From NCBI RefSeq assembly GCF_002564465.1, contig NZ_NUUX01000005.1, forward strand, positions 27,301-91,300: 64,000 nt of DNA. Reading direction: 5' to 3'. The DNA is from Bacillus sp. AFS088145 (GTDB taxonomy: Bacteria > Bacillota > Bacilli > Bacillales > Bacillaceae_G). The notes below the pieces were generated by a model. It was given only the letters and a program-made list of their open reading frames with translations, did not search any database and had not been told where the DNA came from. Positions within the stretch are counted from its first letter, which is position 1, and each line of letters begins with the position of its first letter. The translations under genes and the position numbers were made by a program. Below, one piece after another: positions 45,746 to 53,699 of this stretch.

Positions 45746-46120
45746 ATGTATTCAATTGGTGAAGTCGCTCAGATGTTAGGAATAAGCACACATACATTAC
45801 GTTATTATGAAAAGGAACAGATCATACTCCCTGATCGAAATGAAAATGGTGAAAGACTGTATTCTGAATCACATATTCAGTGGTTAAGATTTGTCCTGAA
45901 GCTAAAAGAAACGCAAATGCCAGTTAATAAGATTAAAGAGTATGCACATTTATATACAGAAGGTGAGCACACATCTTTGGCTAGGTTGGATCTATTAGTT
46001 GAGCATAAACAGTCGATTGAACATCAGCTTAAAACATTAGAAGAAACGAATAAAATGTTAGAGCAAAAAATCAATTTTTATAAAGAGGTAATTCATAATA
46101 AAAACATAGTCCATAAATAA
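45746..46120 (+). CDS. MerR-family transcriptional regulator
   Basis: A 124-aa protein. The winged helix is YSIGEVAQMLGISTHTLRYYEKEQIILPDRNENGERLYSE (residues 2-41), followed by a dimerising coiled coil (about 75-115). It has no Cys-rich metal-binding loop, so it is of the AdhR/YraB/TipA-like non-metal type. The ATG follows TGGAGG. It is divergent from the SDR gene, whose promoter carries its probable operator. Confidence 0.88.
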   Translation: MYSIGEVAQMLGISTHTLRYYEKEQIILPDRNENGERLYSESHIQWLRFVLKLKETQMPVNKIKEYAHLYTEGEHTSLARLDLLVEHKQSIEHQLKTLEETNKMLEQKINFYKEVIHNKNIVHK

Positions 46121-46156
46121 AACCTTATTGGGGAAAGCCCCAATAAGGTTATTATT
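46121..46156. terminator. Bidirectional intrinsic terminator
   Basis: A perfect 13-bp stem, AACCTTATTGGGG (46121-46133) with CCCCAATAAGGTT (46138-46150), around AAAG. It serves the MerR gene and the convergent WGxxGxxG gene. Confidence 0.92.
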
Positions 46157-46157
46157 T

Positions 46158-46649
46158 TTATTCGACTCTTTCCTTTTTTCGAAGACCCGCGAACCCTAAT
46201 AATCCAAGAAGCCCAAGCCATCCATAATTGAAATGATTATTATCGTTATTGTCAGTTGTATTTAATGTGTTAGTAACAGGTGTAGGCGTTACACTTACAT
46301 TTCGTCGATAATAGTTGCCATCATTATTTACTGGATTATTTACTCCATTGTTATTGTTATTTAACATGTCGTTTGTTGTATTTTTTATATTATTTTTAGT
46401 ATTATAATATCCTTCTTTAACCGTGTTTTTTGTATCATAATACCCTTCTTTAACCGTATTTTTCGTGTCATTTACAACGTGGTTTGGATCATTAAAATTA
46501 TTGTTAAAATCTCTTTTGATATGTTTACCATTATGATCATAGTTTGGTTCTAATTGTGTAGCGTCAGGTCCAGGTGAAGCAGCATGAACATTGGCTGAAA
46601 TGATAAATGATAATGAAACAGTGCATAATGTAAGACAAATTTTATTCAT
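46158..46649 (-). CDS. Secreted WGxxGxxG-type surface protein
   Basis: A 163-aa protein with a signal peptide (MNKICLTLCTVSLSFIISANVHA). The mature part is extremely Asn-rich and holds a near-perfect tandem, NTVKEGYYDTK / NTVKEGYYNTK, then Asn/Thr-rich linker. The C-terminus is YGWLGLLGLLGFAGLRKKERVE: a Gly-spaced hydrophobic stretch plus basic tail, matching the WGxxGxxG-CTERM-like sorting or anchoring signal seen in Bacillaceae. The start follows GGAGGG. It probably ends up membrane-anchored on the cell or spore surface. Confidence 0.75.
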   Translation of the reverse strand: MNKICLTLCTVSLSFIISANVHAASPGPDATQLEPNYDHNGKHIKRDFNNNFNDPNHVVNDTKNTVKEGYYDTKNTVKEGYYNTKNNIKNTTNDMLNNNNNGVNNPVNNDGNYYRRNVSVTPTPVTNTLNTTDNNDNNHFNYGWLGLLGLLGFAGLRKKERVE

Positions 46650-46721
46650 CTTTAACCCTCCTTCTTTATGCAATAATATTTTGTGCATCTTTAGAAGGAA
46701 TATATGTGGCAAAAAAGTCCA

Positions 46722-47504
46722 TTAAATAAAAGCTCTTGTTTTATTCGAATTTGCTGAATGATACCAGAAATAACAAAGCGCGGTAATCAATAACAAATCA
46801 ACAAAGTCCCCTCCATAATACATTAAGACCGCACCATATTGAACATCACTAAAACCGAAACTGTTTAATGGATTTGAAAAAAGAAACTTCGATAAAATAT
46901 CATGACCTGCTAATGCAAGGATCATAATTGATGAGCGAAACAAATAGCTGAATTTATGAGAGAACGGTTCAATAGCAATGATTGAGATTGTAAATAAATA
47001 TCCCGAAAAAAACAAATGAATATGTACAAAATTTAACCAAAAGGTACTCTCATGAATTAAGTTAAACACTGTGGAGGTATACAATACCCAAAGTCCTCCG
47101 ATATTTAATAGCAATGCACTAATTGGATGAGTTAATAGTCGAACAGTAGCACTTCTTAAAAGACGTGTCACACGCCTTGCATGTTGAGTTTTTAATGATG
47201 TTAATAATAAAGTAATCGGTCTAGATAAAGCGATAAAAAATGGAGCGAGCATTCCTAGTAACAAATGCATAATCATATGGAAAACAAAAAGATGGTGACT
47301 TAGTTTTGCAATTGGTCCAATAACCGAAACTAATATACAAACAAAACCAGTTACCCATAATATAGAACGTAATTTTGGCCAGGGCTTTTTTTTATGTTTT
47401 TTCGCAGCAACCAAATATCCAACAATAAAAAGTAAAATGAATAAAATAATGAATAGATCAAACGAATTGAAGTAATTTGAAAAATTATCCCTCAAATTGA
47501 CCAC
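46722..47504 (-). CDS. CtaG-type cytochrome c oxidase assembly membrane protein
   Basis: A 260-aa protein of the Caa3_CtaG family with seven or so helices. Conserved His-rich motifs are visible: LSHHLFVFHMIMHLLLGMLAPFF and the WLNFVHIHLFFSGYLFTISIIAIEP stretch. CtaG is needed to assemble the CuA/CuB oxidase in Bacillus. No oxidase genes are in this window. The gene overlaps the upstream DUF2243 gene by about 20 bases; the exact start (GTG 47504 or TTG 47495) is uncertain. Confidence 0.8.
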   Translation of the reverse strand: MVNLRDNFSNYFNSFDLFIILFILLFIVGYLVAAKKHKKKPWPKLRSILWVTGFVCILVSVIGPIAKLSHHLFVFHMIMHLLLGMLAPFFIALSRPITLLLTSLKTQHARRVTRLLRSATVRLLTHPISALLLNIGGLWVLYTSTVFNLIHESTFWLNFVHIHLFFSGYLFTISIIAIEPFSHKFSYLFRSSIMILALAGHDILSKFLFSNPLNSFGFSDVQYGAVLMYYGGDFVDLLLITALCYFWYHSANSNKTRAFI

Positions 47505-47955
47505 CTTTATTTCGAGTTTTAAGAATTAGAATGCAACCGATCAATATCATAATAGAAGCAGTAATATTCCAAGTTAAATCATAGGGCATAATATCGACGT
47601 TATATCTAATTTGATGAAGCTTCATCCATTTATGCTGAACTGTTCCGTCATAAAGTTGAAACAAACCTGCTCCGAGTAAAACTCCGCCGATCCATCTTTT
47701 AATATAGAGTGACTTTTTTCTCCTTATATTCGCAAACATAAATAAGGAGCCAATCGTTGCGAACCAACTAAAGGCATGAAAAAGACCATCAGATATAAGC
47801 CCCAAACTTGTTGTAGACTTATCGTAAAAATGATGCCAATGAAGAAGTTGATGAAAAACTGCTTCGTCAAAAAATGCCACCAATCCAAGGCCAAATAAAA
47901 TTCCAGACCATAAATTTAAATGAGAATAATTAGTTGAATTCTCTAGAGTAGTCAT
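47485..47955 (-). CDS. DUF2243 membrane protein
   Basis: A 156-aa protein with four hydrophobic segments. FFDEAVFHQLLHWHHFYD and LFQLYDGTVQHKWMKLHQIRY carry several conserved His and acidic residues, which may bind metal. DUF2243 often sits beside CtaG-like genes, and here the two overlap, so a shared role in oxidase or copper biology is plausible. The start follows AGGAGG. Confidence 0.8.
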   Translation of the reverse strand: MTTLENSTNYSHLNLWSGILFGLGLVAFFDEAVFHQLLHWHHFYDKSTTSLGLISDGLFHAFSWFATIGSLFMFANIRRKKSLYIKRWIGGVLLGAGLFQLYDGTVQHKWMKLHQIRYNVDIMPYDLTWNITASIMILIGCILILKTRNKGGQFEG

Positions 47956-48109
47956 AAAGACTCCTCCTTTCGAAATGGTATATTTTTCATTTTGCCCTTA
48001 ATTTTACCTGTCAAATCATAATTAGTAAAAATTACAATTCAACCAAGAACCTTACTTGGGAAATATAAGGATTGTGATTGTTTTTAGTTACACAAAACAC
48101 GGAGGTTAT

Positions 48110-49342
48110 ATGGATAAAAAACAAACGCGGAGTTTATGGGCGCTATCTACAGTACCTCTTGTAATGACTTTAGGTAATTCAATGTTGATTCCCGTACTTC
48201 CACAATTAGAAAAACAATTAAATATATCTGGCCTTAAAGTTTCAATGATTATTACTGTTTATTCAGTTTTTGCAATCATTCTAATCCCTATAGCTGGTTA
48301 TTTGTCGGATTTATTTGGAAGGAAAAAAGTAATCATTCCAAGTTTAATTATTGCGGGAATTGGAGGAGCATTAGCCGGCTTTGTTTGTTGGAAATTAGAA
48401 TATCCTTACGCGTGGTTAATTGTTGGCAGAATCATTCAGGGGATTGGTTCTGCTGGGGCAATGCCTGTTGTTATTCCGTGTGTGGGAGATATGTTTAAGG
48501 ATGAAAATGAAGTTAGTAAAGGATTAGGCTTAGTTGAGACATCGAATACATTTGGAAAAGTACTAAGTCCCATACTTGGTTCAGTATTAGCAGCGGTTGT
48601 TTGGTATTTACCATTTTTATCAATACCGTTTCTTTGCTTACTATCAATTATTTTAATTTTAATTTTTGTAAAACCTCCAAAACAGCCTATGAGGGCAAAA
48701 AGAAAAGATAAAAGAAAAAAAAAGTTTAAAATGTTTATTAGATCAATTCGAAAAATATTTCGAAATAATGGCAAATGGCTTTATACCATATTTATATTAG
48801 GTGCCATTATCATGTTCATTTTATTTGGTATGCTTTTTTATTTATCAAAAATATTAGAAAAGCGTTATCACATAATTGGAATATGGAAAGGTTGTGTGTT
48901 AGCGATCCCACTCGCTGCTTTATCCTACACTTCTTATAAGACAGGTAAAAAAATTGGTAATCAAAAAGGTGCAATGAAAAAATGCATTGTGATCGGATTT
49001 ATCTTAATAAGTATTGCTTTTGTCATACCGATTATCAATAAAGATATTTATATGATTATCACGAGTTTATTGATTAGTGGGATTGGAATCGGAATGTCGT
49101 TACCAAGCTTAGATGCATTAATAACAGAGGGGATTGAGAAGGAACAAAGAGGGACTATTACTTCTCTTTATAGTTCTTTACGATTTGTAGGAGTAGCTGC
49201 GGGACCTCCTGTTTTTGCCTATTTGATGAATAAACCAGATAATTATATGATGTATTTTTCCATAATCTTAGGAGTGCTAGGACTTATTTTGTCCATCAAA
49301 TATATTAAGCCTAACCAAGATACAGAAACCGCTAAATCTTAA
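48110..49342 (+). CDS. MFS drug-type efflux transporter
   Basis: A 410-aa transporter of the DHA1 type. Motif A is GYLSDLFGRKKV (about residues 63-74), and motif C-like LGLVETSNTFGKVLSPILGSVL lies in helix 5. A basic cytoplasmic loop (MRAKRKDKRKKKF) divides the halves. The start at 48110 follows CGGAGG. Substrate is unknown. An in-frame continuation follows its TAA stop. Confidence 0.82.
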   Translation: MDKKQTRSLWALSTVPLVMTLGNSMLIPVLPQLEKQLNISGLKVSMIITVYSVFAIILIPIAGYLSDLFGRKKVIIPSLIIAGIGGALAGFVCWKLEYPYAWLIVGRIIQGIGSAGAMPVVIPCVGDMFKDENEVSKGLGLVETSNTFGKVLSPILGSVLAAVVWYLPFLSIPFLCLLSIILILIFVKPPKQPMRAKRKDKRKKKFKMFIRSIRKIFRNNGKWLYTIFILGAIIMFILFGMLFYLSKILEKRYHIIGIWKGCVLAIPLAALSYTSYKTGKKIGNQKGAMKKCIVIGFILISIAFVIPIINKDIYMIITSLLISGIGIGMSLPSLDALITEGIEKEQRGTITSLYSSLRFVGVAAGPPVFAYLMNKPDNYMMYFSIILGVLGLILSIKYIKPNQDTETAKS

Positions 49343-49357
49343 AACAAATCTAAAGTT

Positions 49358-49528
49358 TTGGGGTATTATAAATTATTACAAAGAAGAATTAATCAATATG
49401 AGAAGAAATATTTACAGGTAAAACATCGAGTAGAAAACGTAACTGAAACTCCGAAAGGTTTTCCAGTTCCAAAATTTCCTGATATGCCGAATGAACATTG
49501 CCCAGGTTTATATGATTTAAATAATTAA
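49358..49528 (+). CDS. Possible small protein in frame downstream of the MFS stop
   Basis: A 56-codon open frame from a TTG, with no Shine-Dalgarno sequence, in the same frame as the MFS gene and separated only by its TAA and five codons. The peptide (LQRRINQYEKKYLQVKHRVE then ETPKGFPVPKFPDMPNEHCPG) looks like real protein: a basic helix followed by a Pro-rich tail. It ends just before a terminator. It may be a small gene, a gene tail split by a stop, or a remnant. Confidence 0.4.
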   Translation: MGYYKLLQRRINQYEKKYLQVKHRVENVTETPKGFPVPKFPDMPNEHCPGLYDLNN

Positions 49529-49533
49529 ATTTT

Positions 49534-49566
49534 AAAACTCCTTACAAAAGTAGGGAGTTTTAATTT
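49534..49566 (+). terminator. Intrinsic terminator
   Basis: AAAACTCCTTAC pairs with GTAGGGAGTTTT (one mismatch), followed by T residues. Confidence 0.8.
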
Positions 49567-49602
49567 TACCTATAATTCTTGCCAACTAAGTAGCGCTAAA
49601 TT

Positions 49603-50457
49603 TTAAACATACCGTCCATAATCAGGTTTGGCGATTGTGTTGAAGTTTTTAACTAAGTAGTCTAATTGTTCACTTAAATCGTCTTCTAACAATGGAAAGC
49701 CGTGACCTGTTATTGCTCTTTTAGGGTGTAGAGCCTGCAGTTTTTTTACAGAATTCAATGCTCCCTCCCAATCTGTCGTCAAATATCTAGGTGGACCATT
49801 TATTTCTCTTTGTTGAATTAGAACATTGTAAATAGCATCTTGTTTAACATTAACAAAGGCGTCTCCAGCAATCAGTAATTGATCATCATCTCTAAAAAGT
49901 GAAATATGTCCAGGTGAATGACCCGGTGTGTGAATCCATTGCCAATTTGGCATTTCAGGTACAGAACCGTTTGTAGGGAGAACATGGATAAATTCTCCTA
50001 AATTAATTCCTTCGTTTGGAAACAATGGAGATAACTTTGCAAGAAGTCCACCTTCAACTGTTCCATCTGGTTCTAGATAATTTTTTTCCCCAGTTAAATA
50101 TGGTAACTCCTTTTCGTGAGCATAAACAGGTACATTGTATTCCTTTATTAAATCAATAATTGCCCCAACATGATCAAAATGTCCATGGGTAAGTATGATT
50201 GCTTTTAATTTGTGTTTTACACCGAATCGTGTTTCAGCGGAATCCAAAATATTATCAAATGACTTTGGCATACCGGCATCAATTAATACCCACTCACTTG
50301 ATAAATTAGGATTACCGTAAAGGCAAAAATTCACAATTTGATTTGTTTCATAGTATAAATCATTCGCTAATTCAAACCCATTCCCACTCGATATAGATGT
50401 AATAGGCATATAATGAAATTCCTTATTCATTTTTTGTAGATCGTTTGAGTTATTCAT
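49603..50457 (-). CDS. Metallo-beta-lactamase-fold hydrolase
   Basis: A 284-aa MBL-fold protein. The zinc motif is LTHGHFDHVGAI (about residues 89-100), with later ligands in HTPGHSPGHIS, LIAGDAF and ITGHGF. This is the glyoxalase II-like group; the substrate is unknown. I use the ATG at 50457, five bases after GGAGGAT; an ATG at 50469 lies within the ribosome site. It is divergent from ku. Confidence 0.82.
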   Translation of the reverse strand: MNNSNDLQKMNKEFHYMPITSISSGNGFELANDLYYETNQIVNFCLYGNPNLSSEWVLIDAGMPKSFDNILDSAETRFGVKHKLKAIILTHGHFDHVGAIIDLIKEYNVPVYAHEKELPYLTGEKNYLEPDGTVEGGLLAKLSPLFPNEGINLGEFIHVLPTNGSVPEMPNWQWIHTPGHSPGHISLFRDDDQLLIAGDAFVNVKQDAIYNVLIQQREINGPPRYLTTDWEGALNSVKKLQALHPKRAITGHGFPLLEDDLSEQLDYLVKNFNTIAKPDYGRYV

Positions 50458-50608
50458 AATATCCTCCATTTAAGACTTATATGCGGATTAACTTTTTTAG
50501 TCTTCTTTTATAAGTGTTTTTTATTCTGATGGAGATAAAAAGCAAATTGAATTAAACCCATTCATTTAACAAAAGCTAATCATAAAAATAAAAAAAGGTA
50601 GTGAAGAT

Positions 50609-51445
50609 ATGCATACAGTTTGGAAAGGTACAATCAGTATGGGATTAGTTACAATTCCAGTAAAGTTGTTTTCAGCAGTTGAGGATAAGGATATAAAGTT
50701 TCGTCAATATCATAAAGATTGTAAAACACCGATCTCTTATAAAAAGGTGGCCAGTTGTGACGATGAAGTTACTCCCGAAGAAATTATTAAAGTATTTGAA
50801 ACTCCAAATGGTAGAGTTGTGGAAATAACAGAAGAGGAAATGAATAAATTAAAAGAAGAATTTGAACTAAAAACTGTATCAATCATTGATTTTGTCAAAC
50901 TTTCAGAAATTGATCCAGTGTATTTTGATCGAACCTATTATATTGGTCCGGATTCTGGTGGAACAAAGGCATATGCTTTACTTTCGGAAATTTTGAAGAA
51001 AAGTAAGAAAATCGGTCTTGCAAAAATTACAATTCGTAGCAAACAGCGTTTAGCTGCTATTCGCCCATATAAAAATTCGATTATTCTTGAAACATTACAT
51101 TTTCCAGATGAGATTAGAGCAATTGAAAATCTGCCAGGTGGTGTTCCTGAAAAGGCTGGATTGGCAGAGCGTGAATTACAGGCTGGTATGATGCTAGTTG
51201 AACAATTAACGACAACGTTTAATCCAGAAAACTATACCGATACATATCGAACAGCTTTAGAGCAATTAATTTCGGAAAAAGTTAATAAAAATGATTATAT
51301 CGCGACAGGGCAGGAGAAACCGGCAGAACAAAAAAATGTTGTTGATTTAATGTCTGCATTACAAGCGAGTATCGATCGAACAAAAGGACAAGCAACACCT
51401 CCGAAAAAGCCTAAAACAAGAGCACCTAAAAAAGCAACGAGTTAA
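50609..51445 (+). CDS. ku: Ku, NHEJ DNA end-binding protein
   Basis: A 278-aa bacterial Ku. The start MHTVWKGTISMGLVTIPVKLFSAVEDKDIKFRQYHKDC is diagnostic, and the core and bridge follow (LIDFVKLSEIDPVYFDRTYYIGPD, AYALLSEIL). The C-terminus is Lys/Pro-rich (PPKKPKTRAPKKATS), the DNA-contacting tail of bacterial Ku. It caps broken DNA ends and recruits the ligase/polymerase encoded next. It begins an operon with 13- and 12-base gaps between genes. Confidence 0.95.
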   Translation: MHTVWKGTISMGLVTIPVKLFSAVEDKDIKFRQYHKDCKTPISYKKVASCDDEVTPEEIIKVFETPNGRVVEITEEEMNKLKEEFELKTVSIIDFVKLSEIDPVYFDRTYYIGPDSGGTKAYALLSEILKKSKKIGLAKITIRSKQRLAAIRPYKNSIILETLHFPDEIRAIENLPGGVPEKAGLAERELQAGMMLVEQLTTTFNPENYTDTYRTALEQLISEKVNKNDYIATGQEKPAEQKNVVDLMSALQASIDRTKGQATPPKKPKTRAPKKATS

Positions 51446-51458
51446 ATAGGAGGTAGAA

Positions 51459-52403
51459 ATGGAGCTAAATCCAATTTTTCCTTTTGAGCCTATTTCTTCA
51501 GATATTGTACCAATTGGTCCTGAGTGGATTTCGCAAATAAAATGGGACGGTACTAGAATCCTAACCTATTTTGATGGGAAAGAAGTTAAATTATTTAACC
51601 GAAAATTAAATGATCGTACAAATATTTTTCCAGAGCTAACAGATATAAAATCCTATTCGACTGCTAAATCAATCATTTTAGACGGGGAGGTCATCGCTCT
51701 CGATCAAAATGGCAATCCATCGTTTCATGAGGTCATGCGGAGGGATGGAATTAGACGCATGGATCGAATTGATTCAGCTATAGAAGCTGTACCTATTTTC
51801 TATATGATTTTTGATATTCTTTTTTACAATGGAGAATGGGTTACGCAATTATCTCTCCAAGAGAGACAAAATTTACTATCTGAAGCGGTCCATCCTAATA
51901 AGCAAATTCAGTTAGTTCCAAATAATACTGATGGAGTTGCCTTATTTGAAGTTGCGAAACAACATAATTTAGAAGGTATCGTATGTAAAAATATAAATAG
52001 TAAATACTTGATCAATGGAAAGCACAATGCGTGGCAAAAAGTAAAAAATTATAAGGACGTTATTGCTGTAATCGGTGGGGTAACGTATCGCTCTGGAATT
52101 GTAAATTCTATTTTAGTAGGACTTTATAACGAAGATAACCAACTCGTGTTTATTGGGCATGTTGGAACAGGGAAATTAACGAAATCAGAATGGAAAGACC
52201 TTACTACAGTCATTAATAAAATAAAAATAGAAAACAATCCATTCAGTAGCCAACCAAAAAGAGTAAAGGAAATTCAATGGATTCAACCATTGTTAACTGT
52301 TAAAGTTCAATTCATTGAATGGACTGAAGGTCATTCATTAAGACAACCAAGTATTCAAGCTTTTATCGAAAAAGATCCTAAAGAATGTACTCTTACAGAT
52401 TAG
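51459..52403 (+). CDS. ligD: ATP-dependent DNA ligase (LigD ligase domain, stand-alone)
   Basis: A 314-aa ligase. The adenylated Lys is in IKWDGTR (Lys28), motif III-like LDGEVIALD and motif IV-like EGIVCKN follow, and the C-terminal OB fold runs from about residue 205 (ILVGLYNEDNQLVFIGHVGTGKL ... WTEGHSLRQPSIQAFIEKDP). It seals breaks held by Ku. In B. subtilis this domain is fused to the polymerase in LigD (about 611 aa); here it ends on its own stop, 12 bases before the polymerase gene. Confidence 0.92.
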   Translation: MELNPIFPFEPISSDIVPIGPEWISQIKWDGTRILTYFDGKEVKLFNRKLNDRTNIFPELTDIKSYSTAKSIILDGEVIALDQNGNPSFHEVMRRDGIRRMDRIDSAIEAVPIFYMIFDILFYNGEWVTQLSLQERQNLLSEAVHPNKQIQLVPNNTDGVALFEVAKQHNLEGIVCKNINSKYLINGKHNAWQKVKNYKDVIAVIGGVTYRSGIVNSILVGLYNEDNQLVFIGHVGTGKLTKSEWKDLTTVINKIKIENNPFSSQPKRVKEIQWIQPLLTVKVQFIEWTEGHSLRQPSIQAFIEKDPKECTLTD

Positions 52404-52415
52404 GGGAAGTAAGAT

Positions 52416-53660
52416 ATGAATCATTACTTTTTTCAAAAACGTAATAAAATTTATACAGGCATTTTTTTTATTTTAGGTTTCAATATAAAAGAGGAAACCT
52501 TTTTAGTGGGACTTAAAAAAGAAAATGATATTTTGCAAATAGGGTCCTTCTCAAATGGACTTAGCGAGGAAGAGAAGGGTATATTGATTAAAGCAATTGA
52601 AGCAAATAAAAAAAGCAAAAATGGTAATATAAAATTTGTTGAGCCTGGGATTTGTATTGAACTTGAGTTTCAAAGTATAGAAAACAACCAATTAACAAAT
52701 ACAAAATTTATATCCTTTCAATTAAAGCATGCATGGAATGAATGTACTTGGGATGGATTACTATTGGGTAATCTTAATTTGGAGGAAGAATTAACACTTA
52801 CCAGTCCTGAAAAAGTAATATGGAAGGATCCATATATAAATAAAGAGAGCTTTGTTTCGTATTTAGCTCAAATATCCACATATATGCTTCCATTTCTAAA
52901 AAATCGTTTATTAACAACGATTCGTTTTCCGAATGGAATAGACGGTGAATCTTTTTTTCAAAAAAACCGTCCAGACTATGCTCCGAGTTTTATTAAAACC
53001 GAAGAACATGAGGGAAATAATTTTATAATCTGTAATGATGTATCAACATTGCTATGGTTAGGAAATCAATTAGCAATCGAATACCATATACCTTTTCAAA
53101 CATATAAAGCCAATAACCCGATTGAAATCGTATTCGATTTAGATCCACCTAATATAGATGCATTTCCTTTAGCAATAAAAGCTGCATTGGAAATGAAATT
53201 AATCTTTGATTCTTTTCAAATAAAAAGCTATCCAAAGGTATCTGGAAGTAAAGGAATTCAAATTCATATTCCGATTAAAGAAAATTCTCTTACCTATGAT
53301 GAAACAAGAGTATTTACATCTTTTATTGCACATTATTTAATTGAAAAATTTCCAGATGATTTTACGATTGAAAGATTTAAAAAAAATCGAGGGAATCGTC
53401 TTTATATTGATTATGTACAGCACGCAAAAGGAAAAACCATTATTTCCCCATACTCTACAAGGGGAAAGGAAAAACCAACTGTTGCAACGCCTCTTTTTTG
53501 GGATGAGGTAAATGATGAATTAAAAATCGAAACTTTTACAATCCCGTTTGTACTAAATCGGTTAGAAAATAGTTCTTGTCCAATGAATGGTTATTTTGAT
53601 CAAGAAAACATTTCTTTAATTGACTTAATTTCAAAAATTAAAGAAAACGAATCAAAGTAA
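52416..53660 (+). CDS. LigD-type NHEJ polymerase with an extra N-terminal OB-like domain
   Basis: A 414-aa protein. Residues about 125-400 are an archaeo-eukaryotic primase-type PolDom: metal Asp pair in IVFDLDPP (241 and 243), nucleotide-binding SGSKGIQIHIP, and third Asp in RLYIDYVQH (332). Residues about 15-110 align with the ligase OB fold (FLVGLKKENDILQIGSFSNGLS matches ILVGLYNEDNQLVFIGHVGTGKL; VEPGICIELEF matches IQPLLTVKVQF). So the OB module seems duplicated. It would fill gaps and add nucleotides at joined ends. Confidence 0.85.
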   Translation: MNHYFFQKRNKIYTGIFFILGFNIKEETFLVGLKKENDILQIGSFSNGLSEEEKGILIKAIEANKKSKNGNIKFVEPGICIELEFQSIENNQLTNTKFISFQLKHAWNECTWDGLLLGNLNLEEELTLTSPEKVIWKDPYINKESFVSYLAQISTYMLPFLKNRLLTTIRFPNGIDGESFFQKNRPDYAPSFIKTEEHEGNNFIICNDVSTLLWLGNQLAIEYHIPFQTYKANNPIEIVFDLDPPNIDAFPLAIKAALEMKLIFDSFQIKSYPKVSGSKGIQIHIPIKENSLTYDETRVFTSFIAHYLIEKFPDDFTIERFKKNRGNRLYIDYVQHAKGKTIISPYSTRGKEKPTVATPLFWDEVNDELKIETFTIPFVLNRLENSSCPMNGYFDQENISLIDLISKIKENESK

Positions 53661-53696
53661 AAACTCCCTAATTATATTGTAAGGGAGTTTTTTTAA
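53661..53696. terminator. Bidirectional intrinsic terminator between NHEJ operon and rnj
   Basis: AAACTCCCT (53661-53669) pairs with AGGGAGTTT (53682-53690), flanked by an A-run and a T-run. Confidence 0.9.
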
Positions 53697-53699
53697 ATT

